Shown: positions 44,420 through 55,061 of the stretch, piece after piece
Layout: every line of letters starts with the position of its first letter
Numbering within the stretch: the first letter of the stretch is position 1
Assembly (NCBI RefSeq): GCF_000763385.1
Contig: NZ_JQFA01000002.1
Span: 1,860,001 to 1,924,000, forward strand
DNA: 64,000 nt
Source: Leptolyngbya sp. KIOST-1
Lineage (GTDB): Bacteria > Cyanobacteriota > Cyanobacteriia > Phormidesmidales > Phormidesmidaceae
Direction of reading: 5' to 3'
Made by a program: the position numbers and the translations under genes
The notes under the pieces: generated by a model
The model's input: the letters and a program-made list of their open reading frames with translations, nothing else
Told to the model about the DNA's origin: nothing
The model's database searches: none

Positions 44420-44726
44420 CTACTCACGCCCCCCTTCTTCCCCATGGCCCAGGTGCAAACGTTTTTAGAGCAGCTCTACCACGAGTTCAAGGGAATCACT
44501 GACGGTAAGCTAGCGTCCTACATCCCTGAACTGGCGCGGGCAGATCCCGGCTGGTTTGGGATTAGTATCGTTACCCTCGATGGCCGCAGCTTTGAGGTGG
44601 GCGATGTGGCGCAAAAATTCACCATCCAGTCGATTTCTAAGGTGTTTGTCTACGGCATGGCCCTGGAGGACTATGGCCGCGAAAAACTGCTGAGAAAGGT
44701 GGGGGTAGAGCCGACGGGCGACCCGT
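44418..44726 (+). pseudogene. Copied 5' fragment of glsA
   Basis: Identical to 28831-29139: 26 upstream bases and codons 1-94 of glutaminase, including Ser63 and Lys66. Translation would run eight codons into the IS left end (SDIPQVDRS) and stop. The truncated product lacks most of the enzyme and is not expected to be active. Confidence 0.93.
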
Positions 44727-44751
44727 CCGACATTCCGCAGGTTGACAGGAG

Positions 44752-46371
44752 TTAATTTAGGAGATAGTACCGGCAGGCCGGGAAGCCCATAAGGCGAACG
44801 ATTTTGTTGCGTTCTTCTGAGAGGTTGCTGACCTGCTGAGAAGAGCCGATAGAGACCAAGTGAATGGCCTGAAACTTCTGCAAAATCCAGCGAAAGGTCG
44901 GATTGCGAGTGGGGCGCTGCTTTTGGTCGAGCACCGTGTCATCGGCTTGGGCGAGCTGCGCTCTGAGTTTGCGCTGGCCAAGACTGTAGACCAGCAGCGT
45001 CAAGGCCATGACGAGGGCGAGGGCCTCAACCCGCTGCGGTTTTTTGACAAAGACACTGCTGGTGAAGAAGAGGGGGTCTTTGAGAAAGCGAAAGCCGCGC
45101 TCAACGTGCTGCTGAGCTTTGTACTCTTGCAGCAGGCGCTGGGCCGGGTAGGTGTCGTCATCCAGGACGTTGGTAGCCAGAATGAAGCGACGATAGCGCT
45201 GTTGGCACTGGGCCTCATACTCAGCGGTGCGTTCCAGGGTCGCCTGCCATTGATAGCCTAACGTCGGTGAGTCTGAGGGTTGAGAGCGCTTGGGCCGACC
45301 GGGGGGACGCTTAGCAGCGACCGAGACCAGCGCCACCTGAGTCAGGGTGTAGCCGGTGAGGGAGTCTTGAAAGCGCAGGAGTGCATCCATGGCATCGGGC
45401 TTACAGGCAAACACCTGGCTACAGAGTTGGCGCAACGACCGTTGCAGCCCCTTTTCCTGCTTTTCGAGGGGTTTGAGCCAATCCTCTGACTCGCGTCGGT
45501 GCGGGCTTTCCACCAGAATCCAGCGCTGTTCCACCCCAGCGTAGCGCTGCCGTTGTTCCCACAGCCGATAGCCGTCGAGGTCACAGGGCCTCTCGCTCAG
45601 CGAATCGGGGGCGCTATCCACCAGGGTTTGAGCCGCTTTGAGGGTTTGTGGCACTCGGCTCAACCAGGGCAAACTCCCCACCTGCTGGAGGTTGGGTTCA
45701 CTGTAGAACGCCGCATCGGCCACCATCAAAGCGGGCGTCTGCCACTGCTCGGCAAAGGCTCGCATCAGCCCTGCAAAGGTTTGGCTATCGGTCTCATTGC
45801 CACTGCCGACCTTGAACCACACCGGTACACCGCCGTCGGCACTACAGATCAAGTTGACCAAAAACTGTTTCAACTCGGGCCGGTGGTCTCGCGAATAGCC
45901 CCGACAGATCTCAATCGCTTGAGGGGCTTCAGCCTCTGATGCGCCTTCAGCCCTAGCTACGGTGGGATACTCCCCATCGAGAGCAAAGGAGGTCGAGTCT
46001 AGATGGCACTGGGAGACATTCACCCCAAAGCGGCGTGCCGCCTGCATCGCCACGTTGAGGAAAAATAGCGTCGTCCCGTACTCAAACAGCTGATCTAGCA
46101 CGCGGCCCAGACGGTCATCGTTCAGGTGCGCTGCTGTAATACCGGCGCCCAGCAGGTGCTCGACCGGTTTGCCCTCAAAAAACTCGCTAAACAGGTACAG
46201 CGGCGCGCTGACAAACCCCAATCCATTGAGTATCATCGCTTTCACCACTTGCCCTGGGCTGATGTGGTTCAACGGATGGGGCGGTAGAAGCTCGTCGGTT
46301 AGCTCGACCAGCCCGATCTCATCGACTAAGGCGGCCACTAATCCTAAGTGATCTAGATTCTCTATCTCCAA
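44752..46371 (-). CDS. IS1634-family (DUF4277) DDE transposase
   Basis: The 539-residue protein begins [20 protein letters not shown] (initiated at TTG), the DUF4277 N-terminal domain, and continues into a DDE domain: first Asp in [13 protein letters not shown], second in [14 protein letters not shown], and the C-terminal glutamate-containing block [20 protein letters not shown]. The frame is uninterrupted, and the stop lies 25 bases from the left terminus. It is a cut-and-paste IS4-superfamily enzyme. The 102-base end duplication gives it a second copy of its 5' leader region. Confidence 0.92.
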   Translation of the reverse strand: MEIENLDHLGLVAALVDEIGLVELTDELLPPHPLNHISPGQVVKAMILNGLGFVSAPLYLFSEFFEGKPVEHLLGAGITAAHLNDDRLGRVLDQLFEYGTTLFFLNVAMQAARRFGVNVSQCHLDSTSFALDGEYPTVARAEGASEAEAPQAIEICRGYSRDHRPELKQFLVNLICSADGGVPVWFKVGSGNETDSQTFAGLMRAFAEQWQTPALMVADAAFYSEPNLQQVGSLPWLSRVPQTLKAAQTLVDSAPDSLSERPCDLDGYRLWEQRQRYAGVEQRWILVESPHRRESEDWLKPLEKQEKGLQRSLRQLCSQVFACKPDAMDALLRFQDSLTGYTLTQVALVSVAAKRPPGRPKRSQPSDSPTLGYQWQATLERTAEYEAQCQQRYRRFILATNVLDDDTYPAQRLLQEYKAQQHVERGFRFLKDPLFFTSSVFVKKPQRVEALALVMALTLLVYSLGQRKLRAQLAQADDTVLDQKQRPTRNPTFRWILQKFQAIHLVSIGSSQQVSNLSEERNKIVRLMGFPACRYYLLN

Positions 46372-46549
46372 GACGCGATCCCATGGCTTGCCCTGAGCTT
46401 ACCTCAGCCCCGCCAAATATTCTTTTTGTCAACCTGCGGAATGTCGGAAGTGATCTAGATTCTCTATCTCCAAGACGCGATCCCATGGCTTGCCCTGAGC
46501 TTACCTCAGCCCCGCCAAATATTCTTTTTGTCAACCTGCGGAATGTCGG
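46346..46549. repeat. Tandem duplication of the IS right end, 2 x 102 bp
   Basis: 46346-46447 and 46448-46549 are the same 102 bases, starting AAGTGATCTAGATTC and ending GCGGAATGTCGG. The inner terminus is at 46447 and the outer at 46549, and only the outer is followed by the TACAAA duplication. Confidence 0.93.
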
Positions 46550-46654
46550 TACAAACTGTGAACCGCAAGTCGTTAACCGTGTCCCAGTTCCCAAACGCCC
46601 TGATTCCAATTAATTGAACTCGGCTACTGACACCTGCAAGCGGCCTACCGTTGC

Positions 46655-49000
<2,346 letters not shown>

Positions 49001-49459
49001 TGCAGCCGGGTGGGGTTTTGCCTATCTAGTATGACACTGGGCGCAGGCGAAGACGGCCCTGGGACCAGTCTTAGCTGGAGGTCCTTCTTAGCTGGAGGTC
49101 CTTGACGCGGAGGCAGCCACCTGGTTCAGCAGCAGCACCTGCCAGTAGGGAACTGGGGCGATCAGCACTGTGCCACTGTATCGAGGTTTACCAGAGCTGG
49201 CTCAATCATAGCGCCGCGATCGCCTCCCGCCCCGTGCTTCCGCAGCACCCCGCCACCCTGGCACAGCCAGGCTGGCCTAGACGCCATGGACAAGGAACGA
49301 TTAACACCTCTGCGTTCTAACCGGAGCCCGAGCCAGACCCCGCTGATGCCTCTAAAACCTGTCTGGAGGAAAACCCAGGCCCAAAAATCCTGTGATATTC
49401 TCAGGGGAAAGCAGCCCGACGGCTGCCGGGTTATTAGGTTTCAGTCTTCACTTAGTCCT
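49001..49459. other. Intergenic region between pcrA and the osmoprotectant operon
   Basis: The region separates divergent genes and holds a tandem pair of TTAGCTGGAGGTCCTT at about 49070-49104. A frame runs in from upstream of the binding-protein start but has no coding character before MALSRRW. No terminator or RNA was recognised. Confidence 0.4.
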
Positions 49460-50365
49460 ATGGCGTTATCTCGACGGTGGTTTAGTCAGGCGTGCCTGGG
49501 GGTAGCGGCGGCGCTGGTAGTAGCGGCCTGTGGCGGCGGGGGCGGCGACGATGTGATCAGCGTCGGATCTAAAGACTTTACCGAGCAGTTGATCATCGGC
49601 GAAATGTACGCCCTGGTGCTGGAAGAAAACGGGTTTACCGTGGAGCGCAAGCTAAATTTGGGCGGCACGCCCGTGGCTCAGGCAGCGATCGAAAGCGGCG
49701 AGATTGACCTCTACCCGGAATACACCGGCACGGCCCTGCTGACGGTGCTCAAACTGCCGGTGAGCAGCGACCAGCAGGCCGTATTTGACACCGTGAAGCA
49801 GGCCTACGAGGAGCAATTCAACCTGGTCTGGCTCGAGCCCTCGCCGATGAACAATACCCAGGCCCTGGCAATGACCGAGGAGCGGGCCGACGCTCTCGCT
49901 ATTCGCACCATTTCTGACTTTGCGGCCCAGGCCAGCAACCTGACGTTAATTGGTCCCCCCGAGTTTGAGGTGCGCGAAGACGGCTTGCCGGGACTACAGG
50001 CCGCCTACGGCAACTTTTCCCTGGGCGAGTATAGAGCGGTGGATGCGGGCCTGCGGTACCGAGGACTGGTAGACGGCCAGGCCGATGTGGCGGTGGCCTT
50101 TGGCACCGATGGCGAAATTAACGCCTTTAACTTAGTGGTGCTCGAAGACGACCAGGGGCTGTTTCCCCCCTACCAGGTGGCCCCGATTGTGAGCCAGGCG
50201 GCGCTGGAGGCCAACCCCGGCATTGCCGATGCCCTCAACCAGCTGTCGCCCCTGCTCAACGACGAGGTGATGCGCCAGCTCAACTACGAGGTGAGCGGGA
50301 ACCAGCGGGAACCGGCGGATGTCGCCCGTGAGTTTTTGCTTGATGCGGGTCTGATTACAGAATAA
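49460..50365 (+). CDS. Osmoprotectant ABC transporter substrate-binding lipoprotein
   Basis: The 301-residue protein is an OpuCC/ProX-type binding protein for glycine betaine, choline or similar compounds. The N-terminus has a lipoprotein signal with lipobox VVAAC (Cys24). Mature sequence begins with a Gly-rich spacer, then ISVGSKDFTEQLIIGEMYAL, the family opening, GEIDLYPEYTGTALL, and DGEINAFNLVVLEDDQGLFPPY. It is first in an operon with the ATPase and permease genes. The exact ligand cannot be told from sequence alone. Confidence 0.9.
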   Translation: MALSRRWFSQACLGVAAALVVAACGGGGGDDVISVGSKDFTEQLIIGEMYALVLEENGFTVERKLNLGGTPVAQAAIESGEIDLYPEYTGTALLTVLKLPVSSDQQAVFDTVKQAYEEQFNLVWLEPSPMNNTQALAMTEERADALAIRTISDFAAQASNLTLIGPPEFEVREDGLPGLQAAYGNFSLGEYRAVDAGLRYRGLVDGQADVAVAFGTDGEINAFNLVVLEDDQGLFPPYQVAPIVSQAALEANPGIADALNQLSPLLNDEVMRQLNYEVSGNQREPADVAREFLLDAGLITE

Positions 50366-50473
50366 TGGCCTGGGGTTTTGGGTTTCGGTTCCAGGTATAC
50401 GGTTCACGGTTTTGCCGCGGACCTGCCCCCTTCCCCTCGCCCTTGCCCCTTTACCCTCGATACTTGCCCCCCC

Positions 50474-51445
50474 ATGAGCACCATTCAGTTTGACGATGTT
50501 TCGCTGCGGTTTGCTGGGGGAGTGCGCCCGGCGGTCAATCGGGTGACCTGCCAGGTCAACGCCGGGGAAATCGTGGTGATTTTGGGGCCGTCGGGCTGCG
50601 GCAAAACCACGCTGCTGAAGATGGTCAACCGCCTCTACGAGCCGACCGGGGGCAATATCTTTCTCGATGGCGTCAACATTCGCAAGCTCAAGGCCACCAG
50701 GCTGAGGCAGCAGATTGGCTATGTAATTCAGCAGTCGGGGCTGTTTCCCCACATGACGGTGGCGGGCAATGTGGCGGTGGTGCCCAGGCTGCTGGGCTGG
50801 GGTAAAGCCCAGATTCAGGCCCGCATCGATGAGCTGCTGGAGCTGGTAAAGCTGCCGCCGGGGGAATTTCGCGATCGCTACCCCGCCCAGCTCTCCGGTG
50901 GGCAGCAGCAGCGGGTGGGCATTGCCCGGGCACTGGCGGGCAACCCCGGCATTATGCTGATGGATGAACCGTTTGGGGCGATCGACGCGATTACCCGCAC
51001 CGCTCTGCAGGACGAGATCTTGCGCCTCCAAGGACAGCTCAAAAAAACCATTCTATTTGTCTCCCACGATGTAGAAGAGGCGCTGCGCCTGGCCGATCGC
51101 ATTTTGATCATGCGGCTGGGGGAAGTGGTGCAGTTTGATACCCCCTTCAACCTGCTGACCCAGCCCACCGACGAGTTTGTCTACACCCTGCTGGGGGCCG
51201 ACGATATGGTGCGCCAGCTGGGGCTGCTGCGGGTGGGCGCAGCAATGATGGCCCTGCCGCCCAACTACAGCAACGGCCACAACCCCACGCTTTCGCACCT
51301 GGACAGCCTGCGGGACGCGCTGTCGCTGATTCTCAAAACCGGGGCTCCGGCCCTAACCGTGCTGCAGGAGGGCAACCCGGTGGGCCTGCTCACCCTCGAC
51401 CACATCCGACAGTCGGCAGCGGCACCAGGGGAGAACCGACGATGA
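50474..51445 (+). CDS. Osmoprotectant ABC transporter ATP-binding protein
   Basis: The 323-residue subunit is OpuCA/ProV-like. Walker A GPSGCGKT is at 38-45, the signature is in AQLSGGQQQRVGIARALAG, and Walker B reads IMLMDEPFGAIDAITR. A C-terminal region (about 240-320, HLDSLRDALSLILKTGAPAL and EGNPVGLLTLDHIRQSAA) resembles a single CBS-like regulatory unit rather than the usual pair. The stop overlaps the permease start by four bases. The ATG at 50474 was chosen by family fit. Confidence 0.92.
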   Translation: MSTIQFDDVSLRFAGGVRPAVNRVTCQVNAGEIVVILGPSGCGKTTLLKMVNRLYEPTGGNIFLDGVNIRKLKATRLRQQIGYVIQQSGLFPHMTVAGNVAVVPRLLGWGKAQIQARIDELLELVKLPPGEFRDRYPAQLSGGQQQRVGIARALAGNPGIMLMDEPFGAIDAITRTALQDEILRLQGQLKKTILFVSHDVEEALRLADRILIMRLGEVVQFDTPFNLLTQPTDEFVYTLLGADDMVRQLGLLRVGAAMMALPPNYSNGHNPTLSHLDSLRDALSLILKTGAPALTVLQEGNPVGLLTLDHIRQSAAAPGENRR

Positions 51446-52071
51446 GCTACCTGCTGAACCAGCCCGGAGAGGTGCTGACCCTGCTGCTGCAACACCTGCG
51501 GATGACGGGGATTGCCCTGGGGGTTGCGATCGCCCTGGCCGTTCCCCTGGCCCTGCTGGTCACACGGCTGCGCTGGCTCTCGGTGCCGGTGTTGGGCAGT
51601 CTAGGGGTGCTCTACACCATCCCCAGCCTGGCGCTGATTATTTTTTTGGTGCCGATGTTTGGCCTCAATGCCACCTCGGTGATTGTGGCGATGGTGCTCT
51701 ACACCCAGGTCATCTTGGTCCGCAACCTGACAGTGGGCCTGGCGGGCATTAACCCCGCCGTGCTGGAGGCGGCGCGGGGCATGGGCATGAGCGTCAGCCA
51801 GCGCTGGTGGCGGGTGCAGGTGCCCCTGGTGCTGCCGGTGTTTTTGGCGGGGGTGCGGATTGCGGCGATTGTTGCCATTGCGATCGCCACCATTGGCGCC
51901 AAGTTCAACGCGGGCGGTCTGGGCAAGCTACTGTTCGACGGCATCCAGACCAACCGCTACGACAAGATTGTGGCCGGGTCTATTGCAGTCGCTGTTCTGG
52001 CCCTGGCTATTAACGGGCTACTGCTGGCCCTGGAGCACTACGCTCAGCCCCAACGACGGCTAAAGCAATGA
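51442..52071 (+). CDS. Osmoprotectant ABC transporter permease
   Basis: The 209-residue membrane protein has five or six hydrophobic helices and the EAA loop region AVLEAARGMGMSVSQRWWRVQVPLVLP, typical of OpuCB/OpuCD permeases. It overlaps the ATPase gene (ATGA at 51442). Classical OpuC operons have two permease genes; here only one is present, so the transporter is probably a homodimer of this subunit. Confidence 0.92.
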   Translation: MSYLLNQPGEVLTLLLQHLRMTGIALGVAIALAVPLALLVTRLRWLSVPVLGSLGVLYTIPSLALIIFLVPMFGLNATSVIVAMVLYTQVILVRNLTVGLAGINPAVLEAARGMGMSVSQRWWRVQVPLVLPVFLAGVRIAAIVAIAIATIGAKFNAGGLGKLLFDGIQTNRYDKIVAGSIAVAVLALAINGLLLALEHYAQPQRRLKQ

Positions 52072-52079
52072 GTAAGTTG

Positions 52080-52277
52080 GCCGTTGGGGGTTGTGAGGCC
52101 ACTATCCGTATAAATCACCCTGAAAGGGCAGTTATACGGAAACTGTCGACATAGTGTAGTGCTTCTCAATGGGGAAGATTCTCCCCTGAAACGATTGCCC
52201 TTACGCAGATTACAGGAACGACAAGCAAGGGCTAAATTGGCTTCATCATTTGAACCCTTGCCGAGACAGAGACACAA
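52080..52277 (-). pseudogene. Remnant of an HNH endonuclease gene
   Basis: Only the C-terminal part is recognisable: GSNDEANLALACRSCNLRKG at about 52205-52260, which matches the second half of an HNH domain (NLALACRSCN). The first His-Asn block and the rest are missing, and the downstream residues are not family-like. It looks like a decayed fragment next to a TIR element. Confidence 0.6.
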
Positions 52278-52303
52278 TATGCTCTACCTCAAATGGAAAA
52301 TTG

Positions 52304-52450
52304 GGCGTTGCTGAATTGAGTAATGAATTTGCAAACTTGACATCCTTTCATCGCCTCCTAAATCCCCCAATTCTGGGGGACTTTGAGCGTTCGACTCGCC
52401 CCAGAATTGGGGGACTGGGGGGGCATATCATACCTGCATTCAGCAACGCC
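52304..52450. repeat. 147-bp MITE-like element with internal perfect hairpin
   Basis: The ends GGCGTTGCTGAAT (52304-52316) and ATTCAGCAACGCC (52438-52450) are perfect 13-bp inverted repeats. Inside, CCCCCAATTCTGGGG and CCCCAGAATTGGGGG form a 15-bp perfect stem. No coding capacity. It lies beside the HNH remnant. Confidence 0.75.
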
Positions 52451-52499
52451 TAGTTGTGCAATTGCGCCCCGCAACTTAGCTCTCCAATTGGCATCTCCC

Positions 52500-53459
52500 A
52501 TGACCCAACCGCACCTCCGCATCATCTCCCTCATTCCCAGCGCCACCGAGATTGTCTGCGCCCTGGGCCTCGAGAACTTCCTGGTGGGCCGCAGCCACGA
52601 GTGCGACTTTCCGTTCGCCGTCAAAGATTTACCCGTCTGCACCGCGCCCAAGTTTAACCCCGAGGGCACCAGCGGCGAAATTCACCAGCGGGTGAGCGAT
52701 CTGCTCACCTCCGCCCTCAGCGTTTACCGAGTCGATGTTGGCCAGCTAGAGGCACTACAGCCCACCCACATCATTACCCAGGCCCAGTGCGAAGTCTGCG
52801 CCGTCAGCCTGGGGGATGTCGAAGCGGCTGTAGCTGAACTGACCGCGAGCCAGCCCCAGCTCATTTCGCTGTCTCCCAACCGCCTGGCCGACGTATGGGA
52901 CGACATCTATAAAACGGGGGTAGCGCTGCTGGGGGAGGCAGGGCAAGTCCGGGCGGAGGCTGTTTTAGCGGGGCTGAAGGAGCGGGTGCAGGTCTGTCGC
53001 GATCGCACCGCCCATCTCCCCTCCCCCACCGTTGCCTGCATTGAGTGGACCGAGCCTCTGATGGCCGCTGGCAACTGGGTGCCCGAACTGGTAGCCCTGG
53101 CCGGGGGCACATCGCTGTTCGGCCAGGTCGGCCAACACTCCCCCTGGTTAACCTGGGACGATCTGGTAGCCGCCGACCCGGAGGTGATAGTGATCATGCC
53201 CTGCGGCTACGACCTGACCGTCACCCGGCGCGAGAGTGCGGTGCTGGCGGCTCACCCGCAGTGGCCATTGCTCCGAGCGGTGCAGGCGGGTCGCGTTTTC
53301 CTGAGCGATGGCAACCAGTACTTCAACCGGCCTGGCCCTCGCCTGGTTGACTCCTTAGAGATGCTGGCGGAGATTTTTCACCCGGCGATCGCGGCCTACG
53401 GCTACCGGGGCCGGGGTTGGCAACCCTTCAACTCGGGCCTGTTCCAGGGCTCTCCTTGA
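52500..53459 (+). CDS. BtuF-like periplasmic-binding-fold protein without signal peptide
   Basis: The 319-residue protein matches cobalamin/iron-siderophore binding proteins: RIISLIPSATEIVCALGLEN at the start, THIITQAQCEVCAV, SLSPNRLADVWDDI, and ADPEVIVIMPCGYDLT. The ATG at 52500 leads straight into the mature fold with no signal or lipobox; an upstream in-frame stretch is not hydrophobic. It may be cytosolic, as in some cobinamide-binding or metal-sensing homologues. No transporter gene is adjacent. Confidence 0.8.
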   Translation: MTQPHLRIISLIPSATEIVCALGLENFLVGRSHECDFPFAVKDLPVCTAPKFNPEGTSGEIHQRVSDLLTSALSVYRVDVGQLEALQPTHIITQAQCEVCAVSLGDVEAAVAELTASQPQLISLSPNRLADVWDDIYKTGVALLGEAGQVRAEAVLAGLKERVQVCRDRTAHLPSPTVACIEWTEPLMAAGNWVPELVALAGGTSLFGQVGQHSPWLTWDDLVAADPEVIVIMPCGYDLTVTRRESAVLAAHPQWPLLRAVQAGRVFLSDGNQYFNRPGPRLVDSLEMLAEIFHPAIAAYGYRGRGWQPFNSGLFQGSP

Positions 53460-53573
53460 CCCCCAGCACCGCAACCAAAGCTAAGCTCAACCGTTGAATT
53501 TGATCGGTAGTGACCCGAGCAGCCCAACCCGGTTGCTTGTCCAGAGGGCTAGTGGTCTGTCAATCCCAAATTT

Positions 53574-53649
53574 GTAGGTTGGGTGACGCGCCAGCAGAAC
53601 CCAACAAAACTGACTGTTGTTGGGTTTCGCTCTGCTTCACCCAACCTAC
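53574..53649. repeat. Palindromic GTAGGTTGGGT repeat
   Basis: GTAGGTTGGGTGACGCG and AACCCAACAA at the left pair with TTGTTGGGTT and TTCACCCAACCTAC at the right in an interrupted long hairpin of 76 bases. Similar palindromes are widespread in cyanobacterial intergenic DNA. Confidence 0.75.
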
Positions 53650-53741
53650 GGGCACCCTAATTTTAGCTTTGACGCTGCATCGTCAGATTAATGCCGCAGA
53701 TTAATGCCGCAGAAACCGGGTTAGCCTGGGGTGCTGATGCT

Positions 53742-53888
53742 CTAGCTGCGCTGGCGCTTTTGTAGGGCCTCCAGCATCTGTTGCTTGACCGCCTCAGCCC
53801 AAAGGCTAAACTCCTCTCGGTTTTCGAGGGCGTTGCGGGCCGAGGCAGACAGGGTAGCGGCAGACTGAGAAGATTTTAGGGTAGACAT
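53742..53888 (-). CDS. Small soluble protein, 48 aa
   Basis: The frame MSTLKSSQSAATLSASARNA continues to LENREEFSLWAEAVKQQMLE and a basic end. It is Ser/Ala-rich at the start and helical after. No strong Shine-Dalgarno sequence is seen. A longer frame to 54041 has no support. I do not recognise the family. Confidence 0.45.
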   Translation of the reverse strand: MSTLKSSQSAATLSASARNALENREEFSLWAEAVKQQMLEALQKRQRS

Positions 53889-54047
53889 AACAACATACAG
53901 AGCTTCCGATAGCTCTGATATAGCAAATCTGCCTGGGCCTAGCCACGGCAGTATGCGCCCCCCGCATCGATCTGGCTGAGCCTTGCATAGGGGCTGGCGT
54001 TGGCGCAGTGTCCCTTTGAAGAATCGCCCCGGTGCCCCCATTCAGCC

Positions 54048-54887
54048 CTAAAACTTTTCGGCTTCCATCAGGGCCATGGCCCGGTTGGCAGAGTAGGTCT
54101 GCACCCGATCTTGGGCGATTGGGTAGCGTTCGTCCTCGGGGGGCACTTCGGCCATCAGGTCCGCCGCCCGCTGCCAGCGCACGGCCAGGTCGAGCCACTC
54201 AGCGGCGGTCGAGGCGGTTCTACCGTCTTCCACCGCCTGTTGGGCAATGCGCACCGCCAGCACGAAGGGATCCTGTCCGGCGGGGGCCGCTGGGGCGGGG
54301 GTTGGATCGACTTCGTTGGGTGTCTCACCCTGGGCGCCCAGCCGCAGGTTCACCCCCAGCCAGTCCTTGGTGGCCCACCCCACCAGCAGCAGCAGCAGGG
54401 CCAGGCTGGCCCCGCCAATAATGCCGCGCCAAAAGGCGCTGCGGCTGGTGGTCGGTTTCTTCTTGTAGACGTCGTCTAAAAATGGGTTGCGCTGACGCGG
54501 GGCCCGCAGGTCGCGCCACAGGCGAGCCGCCGGGTTGGGGCGTTTCAGCACAATCGGCTCCGACCACAGCAAGCTGTTCTCGGGGTCGCGCTTGATTTCA
54601 TCAAGCCACAGCAGCTGCTGCTCCTGCACAATGCGGCTGTTGATATTGACTCGGCTGATGCCCCTGGGGCTGATGGACTCCAGGACCTGGCGGACCTGGT
54701 CGACCACGGCCTCGCGGGGCAGGGCGTCGGCGTTAGGCGCTTCGACCAGCAGCTGGAGGATGCCGCTGTCCTGAATGGCGCGGGTGCGAATGCCTTCTTC
54801 TGCAAAGTGATCATTCAAAATTTGAATGATCGCGGCTACACTCCCCTGGCGGGCCTGGAAATCGATGTCGTCGATGGTTGGATGCAT
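54048..54887 (-). CDS. Cyanobacterial single-span membrane protein of unknown function
   Basis: The 279-residue protein has a cytosolic N-terminal domain (about 1-140, including ESISPRGISRVNINSRIVQE and LLWLDEIKRDPENSLLWSEP), one membrane helix at about 153-172 (GIIGGASLALLLLLVGWATK), a Pro/Ala spacer and a helical C-terminal domain (TASTAAEWLDLAVRWQRAADLMAEVP). The layout is conserved-looking but unnamed. No catalytic motif is visible. It is followed by the small 48-aa gene on the same strand. Confidence 0.7.
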   Translation of the reverse strand: MHPTIDDIDFQARQGSVAAIIQILNDHFAEEGIRTRAIQDSGILQLLVEAPNADALPREAVVDQVRQVLESISPRGISRVNINSRIVQEQQLLWLDEIKRDPENSLLWSEPIVLKRPNPAARLWRDLRAPRQRNPFLDDVYKKKPTTSRSAFWRGIIGGASLALLLLLVGWATKDWLGVNLRLGAQGETPNEVDPTPAPAAPAGQDPFVLAVRIAQQAVEDGRTASTAAEWLDLAVRWQRAADLMAEVPPEDERYPIAQDRVQTYSANRAMALMEAEKF

Positions 54888-55061
54888 GGCTCAAAGCTGC
54901 CGCACGCCACAGAGTTCCGCAGCATAGCGCAGGTATAAACGGCTGATCCCGAAATTATATCAACCACTGTCCTACCTGGAACGTTCTGCCCCAGCCCAGG
55001 ATCCTTAAACTGAGGGTTACTCAACTCACCTGTGTAGCAGTGCCCGCGAATTGCTGTGGGT

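Larger units (their letters stand above)
43891..46549 (-). mobile_element. Element B: IS1634-like IS with captured ldh-glsA fragments
   Basis: The outer boundary starts CCGACATTCCGCAGGTTGAC and ends with its exact reverse complement. TACAAA flanks both sides (43885-43890 and 46550-46555). Inside lie, in order: 96 bases of the IS left end (43891-43986), an ldh 3' fragment (43987-44419), a glsA 5' fragment (44418-44726), then a complete 1721-bp IS (44727-46447, 20-bp perfect inverted repeats, full transposase) and a tandem duplicate of its last 102 bases. The inner IS could mobilise itself, and perhaps the whole unit through the outer ends. Confidence 0.88.

Noticed and set aside
44246-44755. 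Plus-strand ORF spanning the ldh-glsA chimera as a single gene
   Set aside because: Its first part is the antisense of ldh; only the glsA portion from 44444 has coding history, and it is truncated.
46383-46613. Tandem-repeat protein ORF at the element B right end
   Set aside because: The apparent repeat protein is just the 102-bp IS end duplication read through in an open frame.
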